Positions 1-8,834 are shown, counted from the stretch's first letter. The stretch: DNA of 51,226 bases from Bacillota bacterium (GCA_023393125.1 JAEWMQ010000111.1:1-51226), one strand, 5' to 3'. Numbers and translations: made by a program. The notes: a model not told the origin generated them from the letters alone.

Positions 1-1181
1 AAAATCGCTAAAATAGCAGCTACTACTTTGGCCCTACTTGCACTTTTTTTAAATAAATGTGCGCGTTTATCCTTTTTATTCACTATCTCTTTTACTTTAT
101 CCACTGTTTTATAAAAAGTATCTCTTAACTTCTTTTCATCAACTTTATCTCTACGCCTAAATAATCCTTTAAAGAAAATCTCTTCTGCTTTGTCTGTTCC
201 ATCATAGTCTTTTAACTTTTGAACTTCAAAAGAATTAGGTGGCTTTTTCTTACTATCTTCATCACCTATATCTACGATTCTTAGATACCCTTTTTGAGCT
301 AAACTAAATAATAAAGATATTGCATCTTTATTGCCTGCTTTTCCCTTGTAGATCATCCCTACTTCTGTACTACTCAGTCCTTGTGGCGGATACGTACATT
401 CTTCTATCCGCTCTCTTGGATCTCTAGCAAATATGAGCCAAAGTAGTATCACTACTATAAGCGTTACTACGGGAATTATCATTAAAGTATTTAAATTAAT
501 ACTCCAGTTTACATTATTTCTAGTAGCTGTAAAATAACCCTCTGGCAGCTCTATACGAATCGTTAGGCCCTCTCCTGGCTGAAGTGAACTTTCAAAAAAA
601 CCTGAAATAGTATTTCCTGTTACCTCATAATAAACACCTTCATGATTTGTACTTCCTTTAGCCCCTACGGAAAAACTTATTTTGCTAGTATCGAAAGCCT
701 TAGGCATTTCTATGTCAAAGCTTACATTGCTTATAGTCGTGTCCCACTCATTACCAATAATATTAAAATAGAATTCATCATAACCTCTCCCCACATCTTT
801 TCCTAAATCATAGGTATAAGTTAATGTATAGTACTGTTTTCCTGTTACAATTTCCTCAGGATCACCTATTTTTAGAACTTTATAGTTTCCTTCTGTATAG
901 TAAGTGCTCACTGTGTTAGTTTTCATATCCGTTACCTTGGCACTAACCTGTGAAACCGTGCCATTTACATGTGTGACTTTATTTTTTATAGGTATTTTTC
1001 GATAAATTCCATGCCTATCAGCTGTAAAATTGACGTCTATGTCTTCCCTAATGCTAAATATATTCTCCTCGCTCACTTCAATTTTCACATTGTAAGCTTC
1101 AATGCTATACCCTCCCTCATCTGCATAAAGTGGTATAACTAATACAATAAAACTTAATAAAATCCCCAGTAAACGTTTCAC
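1..1181 (-). CDS. DUF2207 family membrane protein, 3' end outside window
   Basis: The reading frame runs from a GTG at 1181 off the left edge, so the C-terminus is missing. It begins MKRLLGILLSFIVLVIPLYA, a clear signal peptide, followed by about 200 residues of extracytoplasmic beta-rich sequence, a single strong membrane segment around residues 233-252 (VVTLIVVILLWLIF), then a basic cytoplasmic part with DPRERIEECTYPPQGLSS. This order is that of DUF2207 (YciQ-like) predicted membrane proteins, whose function is unknown. GTG was chosen because a GGGGGAGAAGG stretch sits directly upstream and the signal peptide begins there. Family assignment is from memory of the domain architecture. Confidence 0.75.
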   Translation of the reverse strand, partial: MKRLLGILLSFIVLVIPLYADEGGYSIEAYNVKIEVSEENIFSIREDIDVNFTADRHGIYRKIPIKNKVTHVNGTVSQVSAKVTDMKTNTVSTYYTEGNYKVLKIGDPEEIVTGKQYYTLTYTYDLGKDVGRGYDEFYFNIIGNEWDTTISNVSFDIEMPKAFDTSKISFSVGAKGSTNHEGVYYEVTGNTISGFFESSLQPGEGLTIRIELPEGYFTATRNNVNWSINLNTLMIIPVVTLIVVILLWLIFARDPRERIEECTYPPQGLSSTEVGMIYKGKAGNKDAISLLFSLAQKGYLRIVDIGDEDSKKKPPNSFEVQKLKDYDGTDKAEEIFFKGLFRRRDKVDEKKLRDTFYKTVDKVKEIVNKKDKRAHLFKKSASRAKVVAAILAI

Positions 1182-1259
1182 CCTTCTCCCCCTTGTATCT
1201 TTAAATACTTTCACCTCTTTTATTATATATTATTTCGACTTTTTAAACAATTTATGCAT

Positions 1260-2435
1260 CTAAGCTTGTTTTGAAGATACATAATAAATTTTTAGCTGAT
1301 TATCTTCATATTTAGCTGTACTTATGTCGTGATTTTTAAGTTTTTGAGGTAGGGTAAAACGTCTCTTCTCATTCTTAATGGTTAAAGTCAGTTCATCTCC
1401 TTGCTGAGAAAGCTTTAATTCTCTCTTGTCTACAAAAGGAATATGAATATTTAAACTATACCCTTCTTGTAACTTCTGTACTTCAAATATTTTGTCTTGG
1501 AATAAAATATCCTCTGGCAACTGCTCTTTATAAATCTGACTTCCTACTTGTTCTAGCATTGAATAACACCTAAGTTCTTTATCCATCAACTCTACTTTAA
1601 AAACAGGTAGACCTTTAAAGCTTTCCTCTATATCTTCCAGACTTTCCTCCTGCAGTTTTGTCCATGCATTAAAATATCCCTCCATAGAATCTTTTGGGAA
1701 AATCTTATTAATAATAATGGCATCCACATTATAGTCATATAAATGGAGATAGGAAAAACTTCTCTTTGCCTCTTTTATAACTATTTTTTCAGGTGTTGTT
1801 ACAATTCTAATGCTTACTACTTTTTTATCCATCATAAGCCCATGAAGTTCATCCATTTTACTATAGAGCTTTTCCATCTCTGCAAATACGTCATCTTTAG
1901 GCATAGGAATTTTCGTGGTACTTTCCACTATAGGCCCTGCAAGCTTAGCAGCTTTTCTTTTAAAAGGGAATAATTTCTCCATCCACCCTCTAAATACATC
2001 AGGAAATTTAAGAAGAGACATGGTTTCTCCTGTGGGTGCGCAGTCTACAATTAAGACATCATATAGACCTTCATCATATATTTCCTTGATTTTAATAAGC
2101 GACAATAATTCTCCTACCCCTGGAAATACTAATAATTCTTCTGTTTCTATACCATCCTTAGCTTTTAAAGTTAATAGCTGTTTAAAATAAGCCTTGATAC
2201 TTCCCCAAGCCATTTCATTTTCTGTAACCGTATCAATCTCCATTCCGTAGAGGTTCTCTGCTATTTCTCGAGGTGAGTTACCTAACTTTATATCAAAGGA
2301 ATCACTTAAGCTATGTGCTTGATCTGTACTTACAATTAATACACGCCTTCCCCTTGCTGCTATATGAGCTGCTGTGCATGCGGCAATACTAGTCTTACCA
2401 ACTCCGCCTTTTCCTGTATATAATATAACTCTCAT
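1260..2435 (-). CDS. ArsA/Get3-family ATPase with C-terminal HSP20-like domain
   Basis: A 391-residue soluble P-loop ATPase. The N-terminus carries the deviant Walker A GKGGVGKTS, with STDQAHSLSDSF (switch I-like) and VDCAPTGET (switch II-like), all hallmarks of the ArsA/Get3/TRC40 group. The last ~80 residues (from GYSLNIHIPF) look like the small HSP20-type domain often found at the end of bacterial ArsA-like proteins. No arsB, arsC or ArsR gene is nearby, so arsenite export is unlikely; client or membrane-protein chaperoning is possible but unproven. ATG 2435 is preferred over the upstream GTG at 2444 because GAGGGG lies 8 nt before it. It is the third gene of the MarR-led operon. Confidence 0.85.
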   Translation of the reverse strand: MRVILYTGKGGVGKTSIAACTAAHIAARGRRVLIVSTDQAHSLSDSFDIKLGNSPREIAENLYGMEIDTVTENEMAWGSIKAYFKQLLTLKAKDGIETEELLVFPGVGELLSLIKIKEIYDEGLYDVLIVDCAPTGETMSLLKFPDVFRGWMEKLFPFKRKAAKLAGPIVESTTKIPMPKDDVFAEMEKLYSKMDELHGLMMDKKVVSIRIVTTPEKIVIKEAKRSFSYLHLYDYNVDAIIINKIFPKDSMEGYFNAWTKLQEESLEDIEESFKGLPVFKVELMDKELRCYSMLEQVGSQIYKEQLPEDILFQDKIFEVQKLQEGYSLNIHIPFVDKRELKLSQQGDELTLTIKNEKRRFTLPQKLKNHDISTAKYEDNQLKIYYVSSKQA

Positions 2436-2440
2436 TAAAA

Positions 2441-2767
2441 TCACCCCTCACTAAAATCAATTTCTATCTTTTTAGTCCTACCACTAGCTCTCGTACTTTG
2501 TTTAATATCTTTATTATTTATATCTTGCCTTTCCTTTTCTGGATTATAACTTTGATTATTCGCCTTACTTCTAACCCCCTCTGCATCTGCAGATTCTCTA
2601 GAATTATCCTTCCAAAACATTGTCCAGGCAACCTCTTTAATAAAACTCAATGCTTCCTCTTCTACTAGCTCTACATGTGCTCTCATTGCTTCTGGCATTA
2701 TTTCTTTCACTGCTTCATATTCAAGCTGTTTAGCTTGTAATAATTTTTTTAATGCTAGCTTATTCAT
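2441..2767 (-). CDS. Small hypothetical protein between two ArsA-like ATPases
   Basis: A protein of 108 residues starting MNKLALKKLLQAKQLEYEAV, preceded by GGGAGAGG 8 nt upstream. The first ~55 residues look helical and amphipathic; the tail is polar and low-complexity, ending KKIEIDFSEG. No motif or membrane segment is recognisable. Its stop lies only a few bases from the start of the downstream ATPase and its start is just after the upstream ATPase, so the three genes are almost certainly co-translated. It may be a partner or adaptor of the ATPase pair (inference from position only). Confidence 0.7.
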   Translation of the reverse strand: MNKLALKKLLQAKQLEYEAVKEIMPEAMRAHVELVEEEALSFIKEVAWTMFWKDNSRESADAEGVRSKANNQSYNPEKERQDINNKDIKQSTRASGRTKKIEIDFSEG

Positions 2768-2781
2768 ATGAACACCTCTCC

Positions 2782-3951
2782 CTATTCGAAATAAATATTT
2801 AGTGCTCCATTTTCCCATTTAGCTGAAGCAATGCTATACTTCTTCATTACATTTGGTAGTGGAATATTTCTTTTAAAATTGCCAATTTTAATAATCACAT
2901 CTGTACCTGATTCAAACAAATCAAAGTCTGCTTTAGTAGAAAATGGGACCAGGACTTGAAGCTTGTAGCCCTTATCCGTTTTTTCAAAGGTTTCACTTTG
3001 GGTTAACTTCAGAACTTTAAAAATTTCTCTATCTTGAAGTGAGTCTCTTGTAATACGGGTAAGTGCTTCTACACCATTCAAATCTACTTCATACCATTTC
3101 ATGCGATAAATAGGGATATGAGTGAATGCTACTTGAATTTCTTCTAAATACTTTTCTTGAAGAAGCTGCCACTGTTTGAAAAATGGATTACCGACATCCT
3201 TTGGTATGATTCGATTAATGTATATAGCATCTACATTAAAGTTATATAAATTTAAGTACATATAACTACGTTTAGTTTCTTCTACCACCATCTTTTCTGG
3301 AATAGTTACAATCCTAATACTGCAAATCTCTCTATTCTTTAGAAGTGCCTGTAATTCACTTAATGTCACATATAATCTCTCTATATCATTCATGGCAGTT
3401 TGGTCTGGCAACTCTACTTTAAAAGCCATTTTCGAAATAGGCCTTAGTACCTTAAGAGCTATTTTTTCTATTGGTAAAAACTTCTCCATATACCAGGCAA
3501 AAAGCTCTGGAAATTTTAAAAGTGATAAGGTCTCCCCTGTTGGTGCACAATCTACAATAATAAGTTCATATTCTCCTGCTTTATAAAGCTCTTGTATTTT
3601 AATAAGTGAAAATAATTCCTCAATCCCTGGAAATACTATGATATCCTCTAACGTTTCCTGAGTTTCCTTATTCTCTCCTGGCTTCATTAAATTTCTAAAT
3701 GCTTTAGAAATGGCGCCATAGTGTTTCTCCATCTCATAATTATGATCTATCTCCAAGGCATATAGGTTCTCTATCACCTTAGTTGGCTCTTCTTTTATTG
3801 GTTTTCCAAATAAATCACTCAGATTGTGTGCAGCATCTGTACTTACAATTAGGGTTTTAATGCCTTCTTTAGCTGCTTTAACCCCATGAGCAGCTGCAGT
3901 GCTAGTTTTACCTACGCCACCTTTTCCTGTAAAAATAATAATTCTTCCCAT
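2782..3951 (-). CDS. ArsA/Get3-family ATPase with C-terminal HSP20-like domain (second copy)
   Basis: A 389-residue paralogue of the ATPase at 1260-2435, sharing GKGGVGKTS, STDAAHNLSDLF and VDCAPTGETLSLLKFPE, and the same C-terminal ~80-residue HSP20-like domain ending ALNIYFE. The two paralogues in one operon suggest a heterodimer; Get3/ArsA enzymes act as dimers or as two fused halves (established for the family). GGAGAG lies 7 nt before the ATG. A half-conserved copy of the operator found before the upstream marR gene sits 31-49 nt upstream of this start, suggesting the MarR protein acts here too. Confidence 0.87.
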   Translation of the reverse strand: MGRIIIFTGKGGVGKTSTAAAHGVKAAKEGIKTLIVSTDAAHNLSDLFGKPIKEEPTKVIENLYALEIDHNYEMEKHYGAISKAFRNLMKPGENKETQETLEDIIVFPGIEELFSLIKIQELYKAGEYELIIVDCAPTGETLSLLKFPELFAWYMEKFLPIEKIALKVLRPISKMAFKVELPDQTAMNDIERLYVTLSELQALLKNREICSIRIVTIPEKMVVEETKRSYMYLNLYNFNVDAIYINRIIPKDVGNPFFKQWQLLQEKYLEEIQVAFTHIPIYRMKWYEVDLNGVEALTRITRDSLQDREIFKVLKLTQSETFEKTDKGYKLQVLVPFSTKADFDLFESGTDVIIKIGNFKRNIPLPNVMKKYSIASAKWENGALNIYFE

Positions 3952-3981
3952 AACAACACTCTCCTTAATTCGATTTACGAT

Positions 3982-4000
3982 TAGTTCTTGTCTCGAAGTA
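3982..4000. promoter_or_regulatory. Degenerate MarR operator before the ATPase genes
   Basis: TAGTTCT-TGTCT-CGAAGTA repeats the operator at 4544-4562 with the same 5-nt TGTCT spacer and an identical right arm, but two changes in the left arm. It lies in the 80-nt gap between the marR stop and the first ArsA-like gene. Confidence 0.6.
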
Positions 4001-4031
4001 TTTATTTAAAAAAATAACTTAGCTCACTAAG

Positions 4032-4526
4032 TTATTCTATTGTTATTCGTTTTACTGGTTTAGGTTCTATCATTTCTTCTGACTTTTTCGTTCCCTTTTT
4101 TAAAATCATTATTGCTTTATTTAAAATACTGTACAGTACTTGCTTTTCTTCATCATCTAACTCTGCATTTAGTGCTTTAAAATAATACGTCAGTTCTTCT
4201 ATTTCCTTTTTTACAAAAGCTTCTCCTAGTGTTGTAAGACTAATAAATACTACTCGCTTGTCTTCTACATCTCTTTGACGCTGCGCTATTTGTTTCTTTT
4301 CTAGTCTCGTAATAACGCCAGTTGCTGTATTAAGTGGTGCATGAATGTAATCTGCTACTTCTGTCATATTGACTTGCTTCTTCTTATACAAGAGTATCAA
4401 AGCTAGAATCTCATTCTTGGAATAATCTAAAAAAGCACTACTCCACTCTTCTGGGAAGAATAGAAATTTAAATTCATCTATATATGCATAAATAAGTTCT
4501 TCAATATTAAATTCATCTTTTGTCAT
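4032..4526 (-). CDS. MarR-family transcriptional regulator
   Basis: 164 residues. Residues ~45-110 form a winged helix typical of MarR: VNMTEVADYIHAPLNTATGVITRLEKKQIAQRQRDVEDKRVVFISLT, with the DKR wing signature. Flanking helices would form the dimer interface, and the C-terminal tail is basic (KKGTKKSEEMIEPKPVKR). It heads the operon with the two ArsA-like ATPases. A perfect 7-bp inverted repeat at its own promoter suggests autoregulation, and a second weaker copy precedes the ATPases. The ligand is unknown. Confidence 0.88.
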   Translation of the reverse strand: MTKDEFNIEELIYAYIDEFKFLFFPEEWSSAFLDYSKNEILALILLYKKKQVNMTEVADYIHAPLNTATGVITRLEKKQIAQRQRDVEDKRVVFISLTTLGEAFVKKEIEELTYYFKALNAELDDEEKQVLYSILNKAIMILKKGTKKSEEMIEPKPVKRITIE

Positions 4527-4543
4527 AGTTATACCTCATCATT

Positions 4544-4562
4544 TACTTCGTGTCTCGAAGTA
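4544..4562. promoter_or_regulatory. Probable MarR operator at the marR promoter
   Basis: Perfect inverted repeat TACTTCG-TGTCT-CGAAGTA immediately downstream of the predicted -10 box, where a bound repressor would block transcription start. A partial copy occurs at 3982-4000. Confidence 0.7.
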
Positions 4563-4569
4563 TATTTTT

Positions 4570-4598
4570 ATATTATGCTTATATTTCTAAATTGTCAA
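4570..4598 (-). promoter_or_regulatory. Sigma-A-type promoter of marR operon
   Basis: On the minus strand, TTGACA (4598-4593) and TAATAT (4575-4570) are separated by 17 nt. Predicted start is near 4563, inside the operator. Confidence 0.55.
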
Positions 4599-4894
4599 CT
4601 TTTTATTTTTTAATTTGGGCTCTAATAGATAAATTTGTTGATATTTGAATATAACACAGTGGTCTTACTCCTAAAGATCCTTTATTAAATAAAATCTACT
4701 TTTGCAAAAGCCAGAATTTCATCTAAGAAGGACCTTGAAAAATTGGAATCCAAAGCAAAGGACAGTGAAAGGCCATAACTTATCTGACAGAATAGAAAAA
4801 TCTTTATGGCTTGAAATTTGGCCTCCAATGACAATAGGAAGAAACTATGATAAAATGCTACATATAATTCGTCATATAATATAAATAAGAAAAG
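4599..4894. other. Intergenic stretch with possible decayed coding fragments
   Basis: Between the marR promoter and the Crp/Fnr gene there is no convincing gene. Two short plus-strand stretches read like protein remnants in different frames: SSKKDLEKLESKAKDSERP then stop (about 4715-4785), and an open stretch ending GRNYDKMLHIIRHII (to 4881). Neither has a ribosome-binding site or a family I recognise. They may be the debris of one frameshifted gene. Confidence 0.3.
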
Positions 4895-5485
4895 ATGATG
4901 ATAGTGAGACCAAGTGAATATGTGGAAAAAAGATTACAAATAACGTTAAATCAACACGTGGAAGAAATGATTGACCAAGATACAAAAGTTGTATTATTTC
5001 CAGCTGGGCACACAGTGCTCTGGGAGGGTGATACCTCATCATATCTATATTATATCATTCAGGGGGTTGTAAGAGGATATTACGTTGATGGTAAGGGTAA
5101 TGACCTAACAAAATGTTTTTGTGCTGAAGACGACTTCTTTTCAACAGAGGGCTTTAGAATATCTGCCCCCTCGACGTTCACTATCGAATGTTTAGAAGAC
5201 TGCAAATGCTTGCAATTGCCATATACATCACTCAAAAGCATTGTGAATACTAATAAAAGCATTGGTGATTTAATAAGTCATTTATTTCAAGTGGAAGTAA
5301 GTAAACAAGAAGATAGAATTAAAAGTCTTATGTTGTTAAATGCGGAAGAACGTTACTGCACTTTTTGCAATGATTATCCACACTTACACAACAGAATTGC
5401 TCTAAAATATATAGCGTCCTACATTGGTGTGCGAGCTGCTTCACTAAGCCGTATAAGGAAACAGCAAAGATTATATGAAAATTAA
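4895..5485 (+). CDS. Crp/Fnr-family transcriptional regulator
   Basis: 196 residues. Residues ~30-125 form a cyclic-nucleotide-binding-like beta barrel (VVLFPAGHTVLWEGDTSSYLYYIIQGVVRGYYVDGKG), followed by a long dimerisation helix and a short C-terminal helix-turn-helix (RIALKYIASYIGVRAASLSRIRK). The phosphate-binding residues of true cAMP receptors are not obvious, and there is no Fnr-type N-terminal cysteine cluster, so the effector is unknown. The ribosome-binding site is weak (AAGAAAAG). It lies just upstream of the dehydrogenase gene on the same strand and may control it. Confidence 0.82.
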   Translation: MMIVRPSEYVEKRLQITLNQHVEEMIDQDTKVVLFPAGHTVLWEGDTSSYLYYIIQGVVRGYYVDGKGNDLTKCFCAEDDFFSTEGFRISAPSTFTIECLEDCKCLQLPYTSLKSIVNTNKSIGDLISHLFQVEVSKQEDRIKSLMLLNAEERYCTFCNDYPHLHNRIALKYIASYIGVRAASLSRIRKQQRLYEN

Positions 5486-5500
5486 CATAGGTGAATTACA

Positions 5501-5548
5501 AAATCACTTCCTCCAGTCATACTTGACTATATCGGAAGGAGTGATTTT
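5501..5548 (+). promoter_or_regulatory. Hairpin that can mask the dehydrogenase ribosome-binding site
   Basis: AAATCACTTCCTCC (5501-5514) can pair with GGAAGGAGTGATTT (5534-5547), with a small bulge. The 3' arm contains the AAGGAG Shine-Dalgarno sequence (5536-5541) of the gene starting at 5550, so folding would hide it. Confidence 0.45.
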
Positions 5549-5549
5549 T

Positions 5550-6302
5550 ATGGAGAATGTTCTCATTACAGGTGGAACCAGCGGAATTGGTTACGCACTT
5601 GCAAGAATATTTGCGGCAAATAAATATAATCTTATACTTGTTTCTTCGAATTATGAAAATTTAAAGATAGCATCACAAAAACTTCAATCAGAATTTCCTG
5701 TAACAATAAATATTTTTGAACAGGATCTATCAGAGCTAAAGGCAGCTGAAAATCTTTATACCAGTATACAAGCTAATAACATTAATGTAGACATATTGGT
5801 AAATAATGCTGGATACGGATTGGTAGGGGCAACAGAGCAAATCAACCTCCAGGATGATGAAAAAATGATGATTTTGAATATGTTAACCCCTGTAGAGTTA
5901 TGCAAATTATTTTTGCCTCATATGTATGAGAAGCAACACGGTAGTATCCTGAATATTTCTTCAACCGGAGCATTTCAACCAGGGCCGTTTACATCTACCT
6001 ACTTTGCAAGCAAAGCATTTGTTTTAAGTTATAGTAAAGCAGTACGTTTTGAAGCTAAAAAGTATGGTATACGAGTTTGTACGCTATGTCCGGGTGCAAC
6101 GCGAACTAATTTTTTTACTCGCGAAGGAACTACCTTGCCTAAAAATTCAATGTCTGCTGACGAAGTTGCTGAATATGCCTATCGGCAATTAATGAAAAAC
6201 AAGTCAGTATTTATCCCTGGATTTATAAATCGGATAATGCAAGTACTTCCAACAAACATAAAAATGTTGGCAGTTGCAAAAATGAAAAGAGAAAAATTTT
6301 AA
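5550..6302 (+). CDS. Short-chain dehydrogenase/reductase
   Basis: 250 residues, a classical SDR length. The nucleotide-binding motif TGGTSGIG is at residues ~7-14, LVNNAGYG near 87, the catalytic serine in NISSTGAF near 140, and the YFASK catalytic Tyr/Lys pair at ~152-156. PGATRTNFF follows the active site as usual. ATG 5550 was chosen over an upstream in-frame start at 5475 because AAGGAG lies 8 nt before it and the Rossmann fold begins at once. The substrate cannot be told. It resembles the DltE/YqjQ-like group and the second SDR at 21350. Confidence 0.88.
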   Translation: MENVLITGGTSGIGYALARIFAANKYNLILVSSNYENLKIASQKLQSEFPVTINIFEQDLSELKAAENLYTSIQANNINVDILVNNAGYGLVGATEQINLQDDEKMMILNMLTPVELCKLFLPHMYEKQHGSILNISSTGAFQPGPFTSTYFASKAFVLSYSKAVRFEAKKYGIRVCTLCPGATRTNFFTREGTTLPKNSMSADEVAEYAYRQLMKNKSVFIPGFINRIMQVLPTNIKMLAVAKMKREKF

Positions 6303-6353
6303 ACGTTATTAACTGTAAGCCCTAACAACGCCCTCATTTTAAATAGACAAAAA

Positions 6354-7241
6354 TTATTCATTTATCTTTATTTCTGCTTTTCTACTTCGATAAAGTTCAC
6401 TTATATAGGTACTTCCTAGAATTAATATTCCTCCTACTATTTGCAACCAAGTCATCTCCTCTCTTAATAACAGACTAGATAAAATAATAGCTGAAATAGG
6501 ATCTATATAACTAAAGGCTGCTATAGTTTGTCCACTAATCTTTTGAAAAGCTCCAAAATAAATTAAGTAACCAATACCTGTATGTACAACCCCTACAATA
6601 ATCAATAAAATAATAGATTGACCATCTAATTGGCCTACACTAAATCCACCATTTAATAATACATAAGGCAAAATAGCCAGAGCTGCAAAACCAAGCTGAG
6701 GAACAGTGCTTTCTAGGCTAGTCACATCTTTGAGGAACTTATTCATAATCATTATACTTGCATATAAAATCGCAGCACCTATGCCATAAGCTACACCAAG
6801 AAAATGATTTTGTCCTGTCCCACCTTCTCCTGTGCCTGTAATACATATCATTCCCAACATAGCTGCTAGAATACATGCTATCTTAATGCCTGATAAACGT
6901 TCTTTCAAAATCAAAGGTGATAAAAACATCACTATAACCGGTGCAAAATAATAGCAAATCGTTGCAGTAGCAATAGTTGTATACTTATATGCTTCAAATA
7001 AAAATATCCAATTGAGCCCTATGGCTATACCTGAAGCAATTAAAATGCCTAGATTAGGCTTAATACGTTTCCAAGATAATGGTTGTTTAAGGATAAAACT
7101 AGCTATCATTAAACATAAGCTTCCTATTAATCCTCGAGCCAACGCAATTTGGCTAGAAGTACAATCAATCGCCCTTACAAATAAACCAATACTCCCAAAT
7201 AATATCATCACTAAAATCAAACTAACTTTGGTTCTTTTCAC
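6354..7241 (-). CDS. EamA/DMT-superfamily transporter
   Basis: 295 residues with ten predicted membrane segments in two five-helix repeats, the EamA architecture. The second repeat ends with FSYIDPISAIILSSLLLREEMTWLQIVGG, a signature region of the family. GTG 7241 was chosen because GGGGAG lies 9 nt upstream and it gives the usual family length; a longer frame to 7373 would add a charged, unlikely extension. The family exports amino acids, nucleosides or other metabolites; the substrate is unknown here. Confidence 0.85.
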   Translation of the reverse strand: MKRTKVSLILVMILFGSIGLFVRAIDCTSSQIALARGLIGSLCLMIASFILKQPLSWKRIKPNLGILIASGIAIGLNWIFLFEAYKYTTIATATICYYFAPVIVMFLSPLILKERLSGIKIACILAAMLGMICITGTGEGGTGQNHFLGVAYGIGAAILYASIMIMNKFLKDVTSLESTVPQLGFAALAILPYVLLNGGFSVGQLDGQSIILLIIVGVVHTGIGYLIYFGAFQKISGQTIAAFSYIDPISAIILSSLLLREEMTWLQIVGGILILGSTYISELYRSRKAEIKINE

Positions 7242-7371
7242 TTCATTTCTCTCCCCTAATTTTTCTTTTATTATATAGTTAAACCGTACATAATCTTTTT
7301 TATTATACTCCATTAACCTTACTTTTTCAGAATTTTTTATTTTAGCTATCACATACCTCTTTATTTTCGGC

Positions 7372-7398
7372 AAAAAAAGAGGCCACTCATGTAACCTC
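7372..7398 (-). terminator. Terminator of rtcB
   Basis: On the minus strand an 8-bp stem, GAGGTTAC/GTGGCCTC with two G-U pairs and an ATGA loop, is followed by seven T. It lies directly after the rtcB stop codon. Confidence 0.85.
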
Positions 7399-7400
7399 TC

Positions 7401-8639
7401 TTATCCCTTAATAACGCCTATGGTTTTCAATTTCTTAATAGGTGTAATTAAATCTAACTGATTTTCAATAACTTCATCAATATCCTTATAAGCAAAGCGG
7501 CACTCTTCTGCTACATCTTTCTTGTTATTCTTACCTAATATAACTGCTTGCTCTTTTAAGTCACACATAACTGTCTCCACTGAATAAAGCTCTTTTGCCT
7601 TTGTTCTAGAAAATACCCTGCCAGCTCCATGAGAACAGGACTCAAAACTTTCTGTATTCCCTTTTCCTTCTACAATGTAACTATAAGACCCCATTGAGCC
7701 AGGGATAATTCCCCTTTCTCCTGCCCCTGCCCTAATAGCTCCTTTACGGTGAACCCAAACGTTTCTACCATAGTGAATTTCCATAGCTGCATAATTATGA
7801 TGAACGTTAAGCTTGTTGGTATAAGTTACTTCTAAATCACAATGTTTTTTAAGTAAAGCTGTAACTTCCTTCATCACTGCTTCAAGTATTTTTTCCCTAT
7901 TTTCTTCTGCAAAATCTAAAGCCAAGTTCATATACTCTAGATATAAACGTCCTTCATCACTTCTAGCAGGCAAAAAGGCTAGATTATAGCTTTCTGGCAC
8001 TGAGCTATACCATTTTTGATTAAGCTCCTTGGCTATCTGATTAAAGTAATCCCCTATTTCTTTTCCTAAACGTCTACTTCCTGTATGAATCATAATCCCC
8101 ACTTTACCTGCTTCATCTTCTTGAAACTCAATAAAGTGATTACCTCCTCCTAGGGTTCCTATTTGATAGTAAGCATCTTCAATCTGCGGAACTAAGGTTG
8201 GAGCCTTCATATATTTCTCTATATTTTTCATAGCTTCATCAATCACCTTAGAAGGTTTCATTTTATTATGATGTACTCTCCCAACTGGTACCGAGCGCTG
8301 AATACTTCCAATAATAGCCTGCATTAAAACACCATTACCTGTTTGCACTGTTCTTAAAAGCTCAGCATCTATATTGGTTTCAACAAAAATCATTCCACAT
8401 CCAATGTCACTACCTACTGCATGTGGAATAATCACATCCTTCGTTGCAATAACACCACCTATAGGCATCCCCATACCCGTGTGTGTATCTGGCATTAAAG
8501 CTACCCACTGATGAATAAAAGGTAAGTTAGAAAGATTATATGCTTGTTCTAAACAGCTTTCCTCTACACTTTCTCTGTCCTTCACCCATATCTTTATTGG
8601 TTTTGCAGTTTTTTCTTCTTCACAAATAACAAACATCAT
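7401..8639 (-). CDS. rtcB: RtcB RNA ligase
   Basis: 412 residues, matching the family length. RtcB joins RNA 2',3'-cyclic phosphate or 3'-phosphate ends to 5'-OH ends using GTP and Mn2+ (established). The metal-site motif VGSDIGCGM is at ~76-84, MIHTGSRRLGKEIG near 186, and the guanylated histidine motif SCSHGAGRVFSR near 338-349, so the active site looks intact. RtcB repairs RNAs cut by ribotoxins, including tRNAs. Here it sits divergently from two WYL regulators and next to tRNA-mimicking RNAs. The 19-bp motif shared with both RNA arrays is 75 nt upstream of its start. The ribosome-binding site is AGAGGAAAG; the second of two adjacent ATGs (8636) is equally likely as start. Confidence 0.95.
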   Translation of the reverse strand: MMFVICEEEKTAKPIKIWVKDRESVEESCLEQAYNLSNLPFIHQWVALMPDTHTGMGMPIGGVIATKDVIIPHAVGSDIGCGMIFVETNIDAELLRTVQTGNGVLMQAIIGSIQRSVPVGRVHHNKMKPSKVIDEAMKNIEKYMKAPTLVPQIEDAYYQIGTLGGGNHFIEFQEDEAGKVGIMIHTGSRRLGKEIGDYFNQIAKELNQKWYSSVPESYNLAFLPARSDEGRLYLEYMNLALDFAEENREKILEAVMKEVTALLKKHCDLEVTYTNKLNVHHNYAAMEIHYGRNVWVHRKGAIRAGAGERGIIPGSMGSYSYIVEGKGNTESFESCSHGAGRVFSRTKAKELYSVETVMCDLKEQAVILGKNNKKDVAEECRFAYKDIDEVIENQLDLITPIKKLKTIGVIKG

Positions 8640-8713
8640 CTTTCCTCTTTTCTTGTTTCAAATTTAAAGGCTCAACCTTGATACTTCAATGCTAACACTT
8701 TACTAAGCTATAA

Positions 8714-8732
8714 TCATGAAAAAAACTTTACG
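8714..8732 (-). promoter_or_regulatory. Shared 19-bp motif at the rtcB promoter
   Basis: On the minus strand CGTAAAGTTTTTTTCATGA, nearly identical to the motifs at 11099-11117 and 12461-12479 that precede the two Y-RNA arrays. A TAGCAT -10-like box begins 20 nt downstream (8694-8689). It is likely an activator site overlapping a weak -35 region. Confidence 0.7.
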
Positions 8733-8813
8733 ATTTAATTTTAACTATGTTTAATTTTGTATTATGATATATATAATTACCACTTTATAGAGATATAAGA
8801 TGGCTTATAAAAC

Positions 8814-8834
8814 AAGTAAAGTAGTTTATTACTT
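8814..8834. promoter_or_regulatory. Inverted repeat before the first WYL gene
   Basis: AAGTAA and TTACTT arms are separated by 9 nt, ending just before the AAAGGAG ribosome-binding site of the gene at 8850. It may be an operator or a leader hairpin. It is unrelated to the 19-bp motif. Confidence 0.35.

Noticed and set aside
1260..3951. Arsenic-resistance operon
   Set aside because: Only ArsA-like ATPases are present; there is no ArsB/Acr3 pump, ArsC reductase or ArsR nearby.
4702..4884. 60-residue plus-strand reading frame
   Set aside because: No ribosome-binding site, TTG start and odd composition. Kept only as possible gene debris.
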